Below, one piece after another: positions 33,373 through 41,638 of a DNA stretch of 64,000 bases. Within the stretch, counting starts at the first letter, position 1, and each line of letters opens with the position of its first letter. Origin of the DNA: Streptomyces venezuelae (GTDB taxonomy: Bacteria; Actinomycetota; Actinomycetes; Streptomycetales; Streptomycetaceae); the NCBI RefSeq assembly GCF_008642335.1, contig NZ_CP029191.1:1240001-1304000 (forward strand), written 5' to 3'. Made by a program: the position numbers and the translations under genes. The notes beneath the pieces were generated by a model. The model worked only from the letters and a program-made list of their open reading frames with translations, was not told the origin of the DNA and did no database searches.

Positions 33373-34436
33373 GTTGGGGTTCCTCCGCTCGCTGCGTACG
33401 TGCCCGACGCTACCGCCAGCAGGCGCGCGGCCTTCAGCTCGGTCTCCCGCCACTCCCCCTCGGGGTCCGAACCCCAGGTGATGCCCGCTCCGGTCCCGAA
33501 GCGCAGCACGCCCTCGCCCCGGTCGATCCAGAAGGTGCGGATGCCCACGGCGAGCTCTCCCGTCCCCCGGTCGGCGTCGACCCAGCCGATGCCGCCGCAG
33601 TACGGGCCGCGGGGCGCCGTCTCCAGCTCGTCGATGATCCGCAGGGCGCTGGACTTGGGGGCGCCGGTGACGGAGCCCGGCGGGAACGCCGCGTCGAACA
33701 GCTCCGGCCAGCCCGCCCCGGGGGGCAGCTCGCCCGCGACGGTGGAGACGAGGTGGACGAGCCCGGGGTGCTTCTCGACCACGCAGAGGTCGGGGACGGT
33801 GACGGAGCCGGTGGCGCAGACGCGTCCGAGGTCGTTGCGGACGAGGTCCACGATCATGACGTTCTCGGCGTAGTCCTTCTCCAGGAGGTCCGCCTCGGTG
33901 CGGCCGGTGCCCTTGATGGGGCCCGACTCCACGTGGCGCCCGTCGCGGCGCAGGAAGAGCTCCGGCGAGGCGGTGGCGAGCTCCACGCCGTGCTCGGGCA
34001 GCCGGATCGTTCCCGCGTACGGGGCGGGGTTCCCGCGCGCGAGGAGGGCGGTCAGGGCGTCCACGTCGGCGTCGGCGGGGACGGGCGCGGACAGGACGCG
34101 GCAGAGATTGGCCTGGTAGACCTCGCCGGCGGCTATGTACGCGCGTACCCGCCGAACGCCTTCCGTGTACGTGGCCCGGTCGAGGGACGACGTCCAGTCC
34201 CCGGCGGCCGGGCCGTGCCACCTGCCGGGGACGGGGGCGGGCACGTCCTCCTCGCGTACGTCGTCGAAGCGGGCGCAGACCATGCCGCCCTCGAAATCCG
34301 CGGACACCGCCCAGAAGCCCGTGGAGTCCAGGGCCGCGGGATCGCTGGTCACGTCGCGCAGACCGGTGGCCACGAGACGGCCGAAGCGCGCCATGGGAGG
34401 AAGCGCGGGAGACGTAGTCAGAGGGGGGTTGTGCAC
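33369..34436 (-). CDS. Chorismate-binding protein, aminodeoxychorismate synthase component I (PabB-like)
   Basis: The 355-residue enzyme has the chorismate-binding fold: YTEGVRRVRAYIAAGEVYQANLCR, ASPELFLRRDG, the diagnostic SGPIKGTGRTEAD with the PIKGT lysine used by aminodeoxychorismate synthase rather than the PIAGT of anthranilate synthase, and DLVRNDLGRVC, GSVTGAPK and GIGWVD. The glutaminase partner (PabA) is not adjacent. The N-terminal start is uncertain: GTG at 34436 or ATG at 34394. It is translationally coupled to the class IV aminotransferase. Confidence 0.88.
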   Translation of the reverse strand: MHNPPLTTSPALPPMARFGRLVATGLRDVTSDPAALDSTGFWAVSADFEGGMVCARFDDVREEDVPAPVPGRWHGPAAGDWTSSLDRATYTEGVRRVRAYIAAGEVYQANLCRVLSAPVPADADVDALTALLARGNPAPYAGTIRLPEHGVELATASPELFLRRDGRHVESGPIKGTGRTEADLLEKDYAENVMIVDLVRNDLGRVCATGSVTVPDLCVVEKHPGLVHLVSTVAGELPPGAGWPELFDAAFPPGSVTGAPKSSALRIIDELETAPRGPYCGGIGWVDADRGTGELAVGIRTFWIDRGEGVLRFGTGAGITWGSDPEGEWRETELKAARLLAVASGTYAASGGTPT

Positions 34437-34581
34437 GGCTGCGAGTCTATGACCGGCGCGTCGGCGGCGCCTCGGACCAGGGACAGCGCAGCACGCTGCG
34501 CAAACGCGTTTTTGTACTGGCCCAGGAATCCGCTAGAGTTCAACACGTCGCCGGGACGCGCAAGCGGACCGGGAAAGACAA

Positions 34582-34654
34582 GCGGACGTAGCTCAGTTGG
34601 TAGAGCGCAACCTTGCCAAGGTTGAGGTCGCCAGTTCGAACCTGGTCGTCCGCT
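34582..34654 (+). tRNA. tRNA-Gly (anticodon GCC)
   Basis: The 73-nt cloverleaf has acceptor GCGGACG/CGTCCGC, anticodon stem CAACC/GGTTG with loop TTGCCAA (anticodon GCC) and T-arm CCAGTTCGAACCTGG. It is the first gene of the tRNA cluster; CCA is not encoded. Confidence 0.96.
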
Positions 34655-34694
34655 CGCAGGAAAGTGGGGGATCTTCCCGAACCCCCATACTCCT

Positions 34695-34765
34695 GGTGGA
34701 GTGGCCGAGAGGCGAGGCAACGGCCTGCAAAGCCGTCTACACGGGTTCAAATCCCGTCTCCACCT
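34695..34765 (+). tRNA. tRNA-Cys (anticodon GCA)
   Basis: The 71-nt cloverleaf has acceptor GGTGGAG/CTCCACC, anticodon stem ACGGC/GCCGT with loop CTGCAAA (anticodon GCA) and T-arm ACGGGTTCAAATCCCGT. The discriminator T is followed directly by an encoded CCA (34766-34768). The next tRNA begins two bases later. Confidence 0.96.
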
Positions 34766-34769
34766 CCAA

Positions 34770-34841
34770 GCGCGATTAGCTCAGCGGGAGAGCGCTTCCC
34801 TGACACGGAAGAGGTCACTGGTTCAATCCCAGTATCGCGCA
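34770..34841 (+). tRNA. tRNA-Val (anticodon GAC), copy 1
   Basis: The 72-nt cloverleaf has acceptor GCGCGAT/ATCGCGC, anticodon stem CTTCC/GGAAG with loop CTGACAC (anticodon GAC) and T-arm CTGGTTCAATCCCAG. It is identical in sequence to the two following copies. Confidence 0.96.
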
Positions 34842-34900
34842 CGCAGCCCAGCTCGGCTGGCAGCACAGCACAACCGAAGATCCGGTCCGCAAGGATCCCC

Positions 34901-34972
34901 GCGCGATTAGCTCAGCGGGAGAGCGCTTCCCTGACACGGAAGAGGTCACTGGTTCAATCCCAGTATCGCGCA
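34901..34972 (+). tRNA. tRNA-Val (anticodon GAC), copy 2
   Basis: Second identical 72-nt tRNA-Val(GAC), separated from copy 1 by a 59-nt spacer. CCA is not encoded. Confidence 0.96.
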
Positions 34973-35001
34973 CGCAGTACGCAGCACACGCAGGTTCACC
35001 T

Positions 35002-35073
35002 GCGCGATTAGCTCAGCGGGAGAGCGCTTCCCTGACACGGAAGAGGTCACTGGTTCAATCCCAGTATCGCGCA
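35002..35073 (+). tRNA. tRNA-Val (anticodon GAC), copy 3
   Basis: Third identical 72-nt tRNA-Val(GAC), 29 nt after copy 2. Unlike copies 1 and 2 its discriminator A is followed by an encoded CCA (35074-35076). The cluster terminator follows directly. Confidence 0.96.
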
Positions 35074-35081
35074 CCATCCAC

Positions 35082-35117
35082 ACGAAGCCCCGGCCGTTCT
35101 CACGGCCGGGGCTTCGT
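35082..35117 (+). terminator. Terminator of the tRNA cluster
   Basis: A perfect 16-bp stem (ACGAAGCCCCGGCCGT at 35082-35097 with 35102-35117) has a TCTC loop and a T/G-rich tail. It starts 8 nt after the last tRNA and closes the Gly-Cys-Val-Val-Val transcription unit. Confidence 0.92.
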
Positions 35118-35139
35118 CGTGTGCTGGAGCTTTCGCCGC

Positions 35140-35442
35140 TTACGACGAGAAGAGCATGTGCCCGAAGCTCTTGTGGCGCTTGTGGCCGTAGTGGTCCCCG
35201 TGGCCGTGGTGACCGCCGTGCGGGGCGCCCCAGGCGGGGGCCGGGGCCGCGGGGTAGCCCTGGGGGGCGGTCGGAGGGGCGGGCGGCGGCGGGGCCTGCT
35301 GGCCCCACTGGGCCTCCAGGCGGGTCAGGGACTCCAGCTCGCCGTAGTCCAGGAATATCCCGCGGCAGCCGCTGCACTGCTCGATCTGGACGCCATTGCG
35401 GTTGTACGTGTGCATCGGTGCGTGACACTTGGGGCACTGCAT
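35140..35442 (-). CDS. Small zinc-ribbon (zf-TFIIB-like) protein
   Basis: The 100-residue protein has an N-terminal zinc ribbon MQCPKCHAPMHTYNRNGVQIEQCSGCRGIFLDYGELESL with two CxxC knuckles and the trailing 'GIFLDYGELE' block typical of the zf-TFIIB family. The C-terminal half is proline-rich then His/Gly-rich (GAPHGGHHGHGDHYGHKRHK), which could bind metal. The cellular role is unknown. It is convergent with the tRNA cluster across a strong terminator. Confidence 0.85.
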   Translation of the reverse strand: MQCPKCHAPMHTYNRNGVQIEQCSGCRGIFLDYGELESLTRLEAQWGQQAPPPPAPPTAPQGYPAAPAPAWGAPHGGHHGHGDHYGHKRHKSFGHMLFSS

Positions 35443-35511
35443 GGACGGCTCAACTCCTCGCCGGTGGTGACTGCTTCGCCGGGAGACTGCCCGGCTTCGG
35501 TGCGTTGCACC

Positions 35512-36459
35512 CTACTTCGTGGCATCCGGGGCCAACTCTGGCGGGCGGACGTCGACTCCACTCATGCGCGCACAGGCGTCCACCAGGGCTTGCTCCACTT
35601 CGTCCAGGGCGCGGCGGCCCGCCACGGCCTTGCTGATCGCGAGTGCCGCGGTCTGCACGGTCAGGGCGCGGGCGGGGACGTCCAGGGCGGGCCAGGGGTC
35701 GGCGGCGCCGGCGGGGACGGCCGGGCCGCCGGCGTCCCGGTAGGCGTCCAGGAAGCGGGTCCACTCCCGCGGTGAGAGCAGGCCGCACGCGAACCAGGCG
35801 GCGGGACGGGCCAGGTCCCACGCCGGGTCGCCCATCCCCAGGTCATCCACGTCGATGAGCAGCCAGTGCCCGTCGGGGCCGCGCACGAGCTGGCCCAGAT
35901 GCAGGTCGCCGTGGCAGAGGGCGAGGGGTCCTGGCGCGGCGGCCTCGTCGCGGGCCCAGGGCGGCAGGCCCGCCCAGGCCCGCAGGACCGGGGGCGCGGC
36001 GGGGTGCGGCTCGGCGGCCCGCAGCCGCGCCACGGCACGGGCCGCTTTGGCGGGCCCGCGCATGGGCGGGATCGTCCCCGGCACCGGGGCGGCGTGGAGC
36101 CGCGCGAGGAGAGCACCGGCGGCTTCCCAGGGGGCGGAGTCGGGATCGTCGCGGTCGACGGGGGTGCCGTGGGGCCAGAAGGTGACGAGGCGCCCGTGCA
36201 GGCGGGTGGCGCCGGGCGCGGAGGGCGCGAGCAGGACCCCGGGCAGCCGGGCGGCCACGTCGAGGCGCACGGCGAGCTCCGCGGGGTCGGTGTCCGGGGC
36301 ATGCGCCTTCGCGACGACGTCCCCGTGCCGGACGACACTGGCATCCGCCCGGTCCGCGAGCACGGCGCCCCCGTCCCCACAGACACAGGCCCCACCGGAC
36401 CGCCGGTGGGCGACGGCACGGGCGGAATCGGCAAGGGCGGCGAGCACGGGGACGGTCAC
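35512..36459 (-). CDS. Aminoglycoside phosphotransferase-family kinase-like protein
   Basis: The 315-residue protein has the APH/choline-kinase fold: a lysine in the N-lobe (VVRHGDVVAKAHAPDTDP), the catalytic Brenner motif LCHGDLHLGQLV and the metal-binding LLIDVDDLGMGDPAWDLARP. The substrate could be a sugar, choline-like or small metabolite; antibiotic resistance should not be assumed. I chose GTG at 36459 (GGAG upstream, giving VTVPVLAALADSARAV); the frame stays open to 36801 but that part looks like non-coding GC-rich sequence. Confidence 0.8.
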   Translation of the reverse strand: MTVPVLAALADSARAVAHRRSGGACVCGDGGAVLADRADASVVRHGDVVAKAHAPDTDPAELAVRLDVAARLPGVLLAPSAPGATRLHGRLVTFWPHGTPVDRDDPDSAPWEAAGALLARLHAAPVPGTIPPMRGPAKAARAVARLRAAEPHPAAPPVLRAWAGLPPWARDEAAAPGPLALCHGDLHLGQLVRGPDGHWLLIDVDDLGMGDPAWDLARPAAWFACGLLSPREWTRFLDAYRDAGGPAVPAGAADPWPALDVPARALTVQTAALAISKAVAGRRALDEVEQALVDACARMSGVDVRPPELAPDATK

Positions 36460-37038
36460 GAAACTCCGTAGGTCGAGAGCAACGTCGAGAGCAACACGCC
36501 CGAAGCGTACGCACCCGGGCGAGGCCCGGGCCGACCTCTCCCTAGGGGCCCGGACCCGGGGGCCGGGTGTCCGTCGAGGAACGGCCCCGGTGTCGGCGCA
36601 CCCACCGGGCAATCGCGGGGGCGGGCCCACAGGGCACCCGGCCGTGGGGTACAGCGGCCGACGCTCCCGGCGCCGGTCGCGGACCAGCGGATTTCCGGCA
36701 GGTGCCGGGGCGTAGGGCGTGCCGATCCGCACGAAGGGACGCGCCCCGCCTCGGGGCGCACCGAGGGCCGCCCCAGCGCCCGTTTCCGGCGGGTCAGGCA
36801 AGGGTGCGGACGTGGCTTCCCGTCCCGCGGGCCCAGCAGGGGGCGCCCCCTCCGGCAGGGGCTAGCCCCCGCGGGCCGGATGCCGCAAGGAACCCGTCGG
36901 GCGTCCCGCCGGACATGGCAATGCCCGCGCAGCTCCCCAGCTGCGCGGGCATTCTGCCGTCCGCCGCACCCCCGTCCCCACGGGGTTTCATGGCCGGATG
37001 TCCCCGCCCGGACCGCTCTTCCGGGCCTGGGGCGCCGC
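36460..37038. other. 579-nt intergenic region with palindromes
   Basis: No convincing gene is visible here, though GC-rich frames stay open by chance. The region holds two adjacent palindromes (GGGGGCGCCCCC at 36839-36850 and GGGGCTAGCCCC at 36858-36869) and the terminator at 36921-36952. The part next to 36459 should hold the promoter of the phosphotransferase gene. Confidence 0.6.
36921..36952. terminator. 14-bp hairpin downstream of the 67-residue membrane protein gene
   Basis: A perfect 14-bp stem (ATGCCCGCGCAGCT at 36921-36934 with 36939-36952) has a CCCC loop. It lies 86 nt after the stop of the minus-strand small membrane protein gene. Confidence 0.82.
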
Positions 37039-37242
37039 TCAGCGCCCCAGCATCACGCCCACGGACGACGCTTGTGTGACCACTGCTTCCCAGCCGCCGA
37101 AGACGACCACGAGCAGGGCTGCCAGGGGGAGGACCATGGCCGTCGCCACCAAGGGGTGGCGCGTGCCGGACGGGCGGACGCCGAACGCGGAGAACCTGCG
37201 CCCTTGCGTGCGGATCATGGTCCGCGGTGCCGTGTCCGCCAT
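37039..37242 (-). CDS. Small single-pass membrane protein
   Basis: A 67-residue protein with a basic N-terminus (RTMIRTQGRRFSAFGVRPSGTRH) and one membrane helix (PLVATAMVLPLAALLVVVFGGWEAVV). The family is not recognised. The ATG at 37242 has a strong AGGAGAGG, and a terminator follows the gene, so it is probably real despite its size. Confidence 0.7.
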   Translation of the reverse strand: MADTAPRTMIRTQGRRFSAFGVRPSGTRHPLVATAMVLPLAALLVVVFGGWEAVVTQASSVGVMLGR

Positions 37243-37441
37243 GATTCCTCTCCTGACCGCTTCGATGTGGTTTTGGCAAGCGGCGAGTGTCTGACCTCGG
37301 GGGACGAGTGCTACACCCGCCGCTTGACCTCAAATCTAGGTCCGCGGGACCTGCCGGGCGTCATGCCCTCGTACCGAATGCCTGGCCTCCCGGAGGATGA
37401 CCGACCGGCGCGCACGTACTCCCGTGGGTGGAGACGGGGGC

Positions 37442-37720
37442 CTAGGACGTGGTCCTAGGACTCGGGGAAGACCCTGAGGGGACGGCTTTGACCTCGGAGG
37501 AGTCCTCCCTGGGGACCGGTTGCTCGACCAGGGCCAGGACCCGCGTGGCCATGAACCGCGCCGTGCGGACCACTGAGCCGCTGCGGGTGACTTCGCTCAC
37601 TTCCACCACTCCCCTGCGCACCGCCGTCTCCACCCGGCGCCCCGCCCTGCTCGCCACCACTTCGTACGTCCGGGTCGTGTCACCGGCATCCACGACTATC
37701 TCCACACGGTCACCCTTCAC
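37442..37720 (-). CDS. Small conserved-looking hypothetical protein
   Basis: A 92-residue protein starting VKGDRVEIVVDAGDTTRTYEVVASRAGRRVETAVRRGVVEVSEVTRSGSVVRTARFMATRVLALVEQ. The alternating pattern suggests a small beta-sheet domain, with a polar serine-rich tail. No membrane segment and no known family. The GTG at 37718-37720 is preceded by AAGGGGG. It is divergent from the kinase gene. Confidence 0.65.
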   Translation of the reverse strand: MKGDRVEIVVDAGDTTRTYEVVASRAGRRVETAVRRGVVEVSEVTRSGSVVRTARFMATRVLALVEQPVPREDSSEVKAVPSGSSPSPRTTS

Positions 37721-37922
37721 GGGATCAATCCCCCTTCAGTGATGGACGGTTGGGGCAGGGGGCGGCGACAACGGCCCTGGCTTCCCCGGCCCCTGACCAC
37801 TCTTCAAGTTTCCCACCCGGCACTGACAATCGATCGGCCCGCGAGGGCGCGGCCTCTGCACGTGCCCGGCCGCGGAAACGTAAGCTGTGGCTCGTCAGAC
37901 GGACCGGGTAGCGGGGATGGAC

Positions 37923-39296
37923 ATGGCGATGATGCGGCTCCGGCGCGAGGACCCGCGTGTCGTCGGCTCGTTCAGGCTGCACAGGCGCCTGGGCGCCGGC
38001 GGCATGGGGGTCGTCTATTTGGGGTCGGACCGGCGGGGGCAGCGCGTCGCCCTCAAGGTGATCCGGCCCGACCTGGCGGAGGATCAGGAGTTCCGGTCGC
38101 GGTTCGCCCGCGAGGTCTCCGCCGCCCGCCGGATCAGGGGCGGCTGTACCGCGCGGCTCGTCGCCGCCGACCTCGACGCCGACCGGCCCTGGTTCGCCAC
38201 GCAGTACGTCCCCGGGCCCTCCCTGCACGACAAGGTGGCCGCCGAGGGTCCGCTCTCCGCGGCCGACGTGGCCGTGGTCGGTTCGGCGCTCGCCGAGGGG
38301 CTCGTGGCCGTGCACGAGGCCGGTGTCGTACACCGCGACCTCAAGCCGTCCAACATCCTGCTGTCCCCCAAGGGGCCGCGGATCATCGACTTCGGCATCG
38401 CCTGGGCCACCGGCGCCTCGACGCTGACCCACGTCGGGACCGCCGTGGGCTCCCCCGGCTTCCTCGCTCCCGAGCAGGTGCGCGGCGCCGCCGTCACCCC
38501 CGCCACCGACGTCTTCGCGCTCGGCGCCACCCTGGCCTACGCGGGCATGGCGGACTCGCCCTTCGGGCACGGCAGTTCCGAGGTCATGCTCTACCGGGTG
38601 GTGCACGAGGAGGCGCAGCTGCACGGTGTGCCCGACGCGCTCGCGCCGCTCATCAGGGCCTGCCTGGCCAAGGACCCGGAGGAACGGCCCAGCACGCTGC
38701 AGCTGTCGCTGCGGCTCAAGGAGATCGCCGCCCGCGAGGCGCAGGGGATCAGCGACGTCCGGCCGCCCGCGCCCCGCCAGGACCACGACCGTCCCACGGG
38801 CCGGCTCGCCGACAGCTACCTGGACGAGCGCACACAGCGGCGTGCCGCCCCGGGCTCCACTCCCCCGCCGCGGTCCGGCGCGTCCAGGACGGCGGCGCCG
38901 CGGACCGGTCCCTCGCGGACCGGCTCGTCCCGTACGGGCGCCTCCCGGACCGGATCGTCGCGTACCGGATCATCGCGGACCGGGGCATCCAGGCCCGGCG
39001 CCCCGCGCTCGGGTCCGGGCTCCCGGCCCTCGGGGCCCCGCAACACGACGCGCGGTGGCTCAGGGCGTCCGGGGCCGCGGACCACGGGGACGGGCCGCAG
39101 GGGTCCCGCCAATCCGCGGCTGCTGCGTCAGCGGATCTTCGTGTTCGTGGTCGTGACGCTGCTCGTGGCACTCGGCATCGCCGCGGCGCAGGGGTGCCAG
39201 GGGCCCGCGCGGAGCCTCGGTGACACGGGCGTGCACCAGCAGCAGCCGTCACAGGCCGGGCCGATCGGGCCGGTGCAGCACGACCCCCGCGGCTGA
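37923..39296 (+). CDS. Membrane-anchored Ser/Thr protein kinase (PknB-like, no PASTA)
   Basis: A ~457-residue Hanks-type kinase. The N-terminal catalytic domain has the glycine loop LGAGGMGVV (23-31), Lys45 in VALKVI, HRDLKPSN (catalytic loop near 137), DFG (156-158) and FLAPEQ. A low-complexity linker of repeated Ser-Arg-Thr-Gly units follows (~320-350), then a basic stretch, one membrane helix (IFVFVVVTLLVALGIAAA, ~405) and only ~35 extracytoplasmic residues, with no PASTA or other sensor domain. Several close ATGs exist (37917, 37923, 37929, 37932); 37923 is a best guess. It abuts the convergent TrmH gene with zero spacing. Confidence 0.9.
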   Translation: MAMMRLRREDPRVVGSFRLHRRLGAGGMGVVYLGSDRRGQRVALKVIRPDLAEDQEFRSRFAREVSAARRIRGGCTARLVAADLDADRPWFATQYVPGPSLHDKVAAEGPLSAADVAVVGSALAEGLVAVHEAGVVHRDLKPSNILLSPKGPRIIDFGIAWATGASTLTHVGTAVGSPGFLAPEQVRGAAVTPATDVFALGATLAYAGMADSPFGHGSSEVMLYRVVHEEAQLHGVPDALAPLIRACLAKDPEERPSTLQLSLRLKEIAAREAQGISDVRPPAPRQDHDRPTGRLADSYLDERTQRRAAPGSTPPPRSGASRTAAPRTGPSRTGSSRTGASRTGSSRTGSSRTGASRPGAPRSGPGSRPSGPRNTTRGGSGRPGPRTTGTGRRGPANPRLLRQRIFVFVVVTLLVALGIAAAQGCQGPARSLGDTGVHQQQPSQAGPIGPVQHDPRG

Positions 39297-40115
39297 TCAG
39301 AGCTGCGGGCGGCCCGTCGCCACCGCGTAGAACGCGACCGCCGCGGCCGCGCCCACGTTGAGCGAGTCCACGCCGTGCGCCATCGGGATGCGGACCCATT
39401 CGTCGGCCGCGACCAGCGCCTGCGTGGAGAGGCCGTCGCCCTCCGCGCCGAGCATCAGCGCGATGCGGTCCATGCGGTGCGGTGCCGCCTCGTCCAGTGA
39501 CTTGGCCTTCTCGTCGGGGGTGAGGGCGAGCAGGTTGAAGCCCGCCTCGCGCACTCCCTCCAGCCCCTTGGGCCAGGAGTCGAGACGGGCGTACGGCACG
39601 GAGAAGACCGCGCCCATCGAGACCTTCACCGAGCGGCGGTACAGCGGGTCCGCGCAGTCCGGCGAGAGCAGCACCGCGTCCATGCCCAGCGCGGCGGCCG
39701 AGCGGAAGATCGCACCGATGTTGGTGTGGTCGTTGACCGCCTCCATGACGACCACGCGGCGGGTCGTCGCGAGGAGCTCGTCGGCGGTGGGCAGCGGCTT
39801 GCGCTGCATGGAGGCGAGGGCGCCGCGGTGCACGTGGTAGCCGGTGACCCGCTCGGCGAGGTCGGGGCTGACCGCGTACACCGGGGCCGGGAGCTCGTCG
39901 ATGACGTCGCGCATGACGTCGACCCACTTGGCCGAGAGCAGCATCGAGCGCATTTCGTACCCGGCGTCCTTGGCCCGTCTGATGACCTTCTCGCCCTCCG
40001 CGATGAACAGCCCCTCGGCCGGTTCGCGCTTGCGGCGCAGCTCCACGTCGGTCAGGCCTGTGTAGTCGCGCAGGCGCGGGTCGTCGGGGTCGTCGACGGT
40101 GATGAGATCAGCCAC
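39297..40115 (-). CDS. TrmH/SpoU-family RNA methyltransferase
   Basis: These SPOUT enzymes methylate the 2'-O of tRNA or rRNA using SAM. The 272-residue protein has an N-terminal RNA-binding region (EGLFIAEGEKVIRRAKDAGYEMRSMLLS) and a SPOUT core: the start of the knot VVVMEAVNDHTNIGAIFRSAAALGMDAVLLS and the SAM-binding knot IALMLGAEGDGLS through VRIPMAHGVDSLNVGAAAAVAFY. The target nucleotide is unknown. Its stop codon is directly next to that of the kinase gene, with no gap. Confidence 0.92.
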   Translation of the reverse strand: MADLITVDDPDDPRLRDYTGLTDVELRRKREPAEGLFIAEGEKVIRRAKDAGYEMRSMLLSAKWVDVMRDVIDELPAPVYAVSPDLAERVTGYHVHRGALASMQRKPLPTADELLATTRRVVVMEAVNDHTNIGAIFRSAAALGMDAVLLSPDCADPLYRRSVKVSMGAVFSVPYARLDSWPKGLEGVREAGFNLLALTPDEKAKSLDEAAPHRMDRIALMLGAEGDGLSTQALVAADEWVRIPMAHGVDSLNVGAAAAVAFYAVATGRPQL

Positions 40116-40205
40116 AGGGTGATACTGCCTTGTCCTGGGTGTGGTGCCAACGGCTGCGGACCGGTTCCGTTACCGCTGGTTACTTGGAGGTGGGCGGAGC
40201 GGACG

Positions 40206-41438
40206 CTACGCGAGGGGCTCGGGGCCGACCTTCACGACGTCGCCGATGACGATGACCGCGGGGGGCTTCACCTCGTGGGTGCGGACCGCTTCGGCGACCG
40301 TGCCAAGGGTCGCGTCGACGCGGCGCTGGGCGGCCGTCGTGCCCTCCTGGATCATGGCGAGCGGGGTGTCGGCGGACTTGCCGTGGGCGATCAGGGCCGC
40401 CGCGATCTTGCCGATCTTGTCGACGCCCATGAGGATCACGAGGGTGCCACGCAGCTTGGCGAGGGACTCCCAGTCGACGAGGGAGCGCTCGTCGTCCGGC
40501 GCCACATGGCCACTGACCACGGTGAACTCGTGGGCGACGCCGCGGTGGGTGACCGGGATGCCGACCGCCGAGGGGACCGAGATCGAGCTGGAGATGCCGG
40601 GTACGACGGTGCAGGTGATGCCCGCTTCGGCGAGGGCCTGGAGTTCCTCCATGCCGCGGCCGTAGACGTAAGGGTCGCCGCCCTTCAGGCGGACGACGGC
40701 CTTGCCCTGCTTGGCGTGCTCGATCAGGGCGTTGTTGATCGCCTCCTGGGCCATGAAACGGCCGTACGGAATCTTCGCGGCGTCGATGATCTCGACGTGC
40801 GGCGGCAGCTCGTCGAGGAGGTCGCGGGGGCCGAGGCGGTCGGCGATGACGACGTCGGCGGCGGCGAGGAGGCGGCGGCCGCGGACCGTGATGAGGTCGG
40901 GGTCGCCGGGGCCGCCGCCGACCAGGGCGACGCCGGGGGTACGGGTGCGCAGGTGCGGGGCGACGAGGCTGCCGTCGCGCAGGCCCTCGACGACCGCGTC
41001 GCGGATGGCGGCGGTGCGGCGGGGGTCGCGGTCGTTGATGTCGGAGGAGAGGACGGCGACCGTGACGCCCTCGGAGCGGCCCGTGGCCGGGGTCCAGGCG
41101 GTGGCCTCCTCGGCGTCGTCGGAGCGCACGCACCAGACGCGGTGGGCCTCGGCCTCGGCGGATGCGCGGGTGTTCGCCTCCGCGTCGCTGGTGGCGATCA
41201 ACGCGTACCAGGCGTCCTGGAGGTCGCCCGTCTCGTACCTGCGCCGGGCCCAGGTGAGCTCGCCCGCGTCGGCCATCGCTTCCACGGAGGGGGTGGCCGA
41301 GGGAGATACGAGGGTGATGTCCGCGCCCGCCTTGATGAGCGCCGGGAGACGGCGCTGGGCGACCTGGCCGCCGCCGAGGACGACGACGCGGCGGCCCTTG
41401 AGGCGGAGGCCTACGGGGTAGGCGGGGTATTCGGCCAT
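40206..41438 (-). CDS. Bifunctional CysG-like enzyme: uroporphyrinogen-III C-methyltransferase with precorrin-2 dehydrogenase domain
   Basis: This enzyme makes precorrin-2 from uroporphyrinogen III, feeding siroheme and cobalamin. The 410-residue protein has an N-terminal NAD-binding domain (RRVVVLGGGQVAQRRLPALIKAGADITLVSP) and a C-terminal SUMT domain with VALVGGGPGDPDLITVRGRRLLAAADVVIADRLG, GDPYVYGRGMEEL and VPGISSSISVPSAVGIPVTHRG. Ferrochelatase activity, if present, would lie in the N-terminal half as in CysG. It lies next to cobT and two genes from the CbiET-type gene, all on the minus strand: a cobalamin locus. The gene is usually called cobA or cysG. Confidence 0.93.
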   Translation of the reverse strand: MAEYPAYPVGLRLKGRRVVVLGGGQVAQRRLPALIKAGADITLVSPSATPSVEAMADAGELTWARRRYETGDLQDAWYALIATSDAEANTRASAEAEAHRVWCVRSDDAEEATAWTPATGRSEGVTVAVLSSDINDRDPRRTAAIRDAVVEGLRDGSLVAPHLRTRTPGVALVGGGPGDPDLITVRGRRLLAAADVVIADRLGPRDLLDELPPHVEIIDAAKIPYGRFMAQEAINNALIEHAKQGKAVVRLKGGDPYVYGRGMEELQALAEAGITCTVVPGISSSISVPSAVGIPVTHRGVAHEFTVVSGHVAPDDERSLVDWESLAKLRGTLVILMGVDKIGKIAAALIAHGKSADTPLAMIQEGTTAAQRRVDATLGTVAEAVRTHEVKPPAVIVIGDVVKVGPEPLA

Positions 41439-41608
41439 GGCTCTGGGGCTCCTCGTGCGGGGCGTTGCGGCTGCCGCTGCGGCGGTGGAGCGGCGAGGTG
41501 TTGACGTGCGGGTTCAGTATGGCTGGGGCGGTCGGGTTCTCTTCCCCGAGCCCGCCCCTTCCCGAAAGACGGGGCTTCGCCCCGGGCCCCGTCGTTCGTC
41601 TGCGGACC

Positions 41609-41626
41609 GTGGGCGTTTGTGCCCAC
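41609..41626 (-). terminator. Hairpin after cobT
   Basis: A 6-bp stem (GTGGGC at 41609-41614 with 41621-41626) lies 13 nt past the cobT stop. A longer GACGGGGC / GCCCCGTC stem (41568-41575 with 41586-41593) follows. Together they probably terminate the cobT transcript. Confidence 0.6.
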
Positions 41627-41638
41627 GAACAGGACTGG

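Noticed and set aside
35512..36459. Antibiotic resistance by aminoglycoside phosphorylation
   Set aside because: The fold is shared by many metabolic kinases; no resistance context is visible, so only the family is called.
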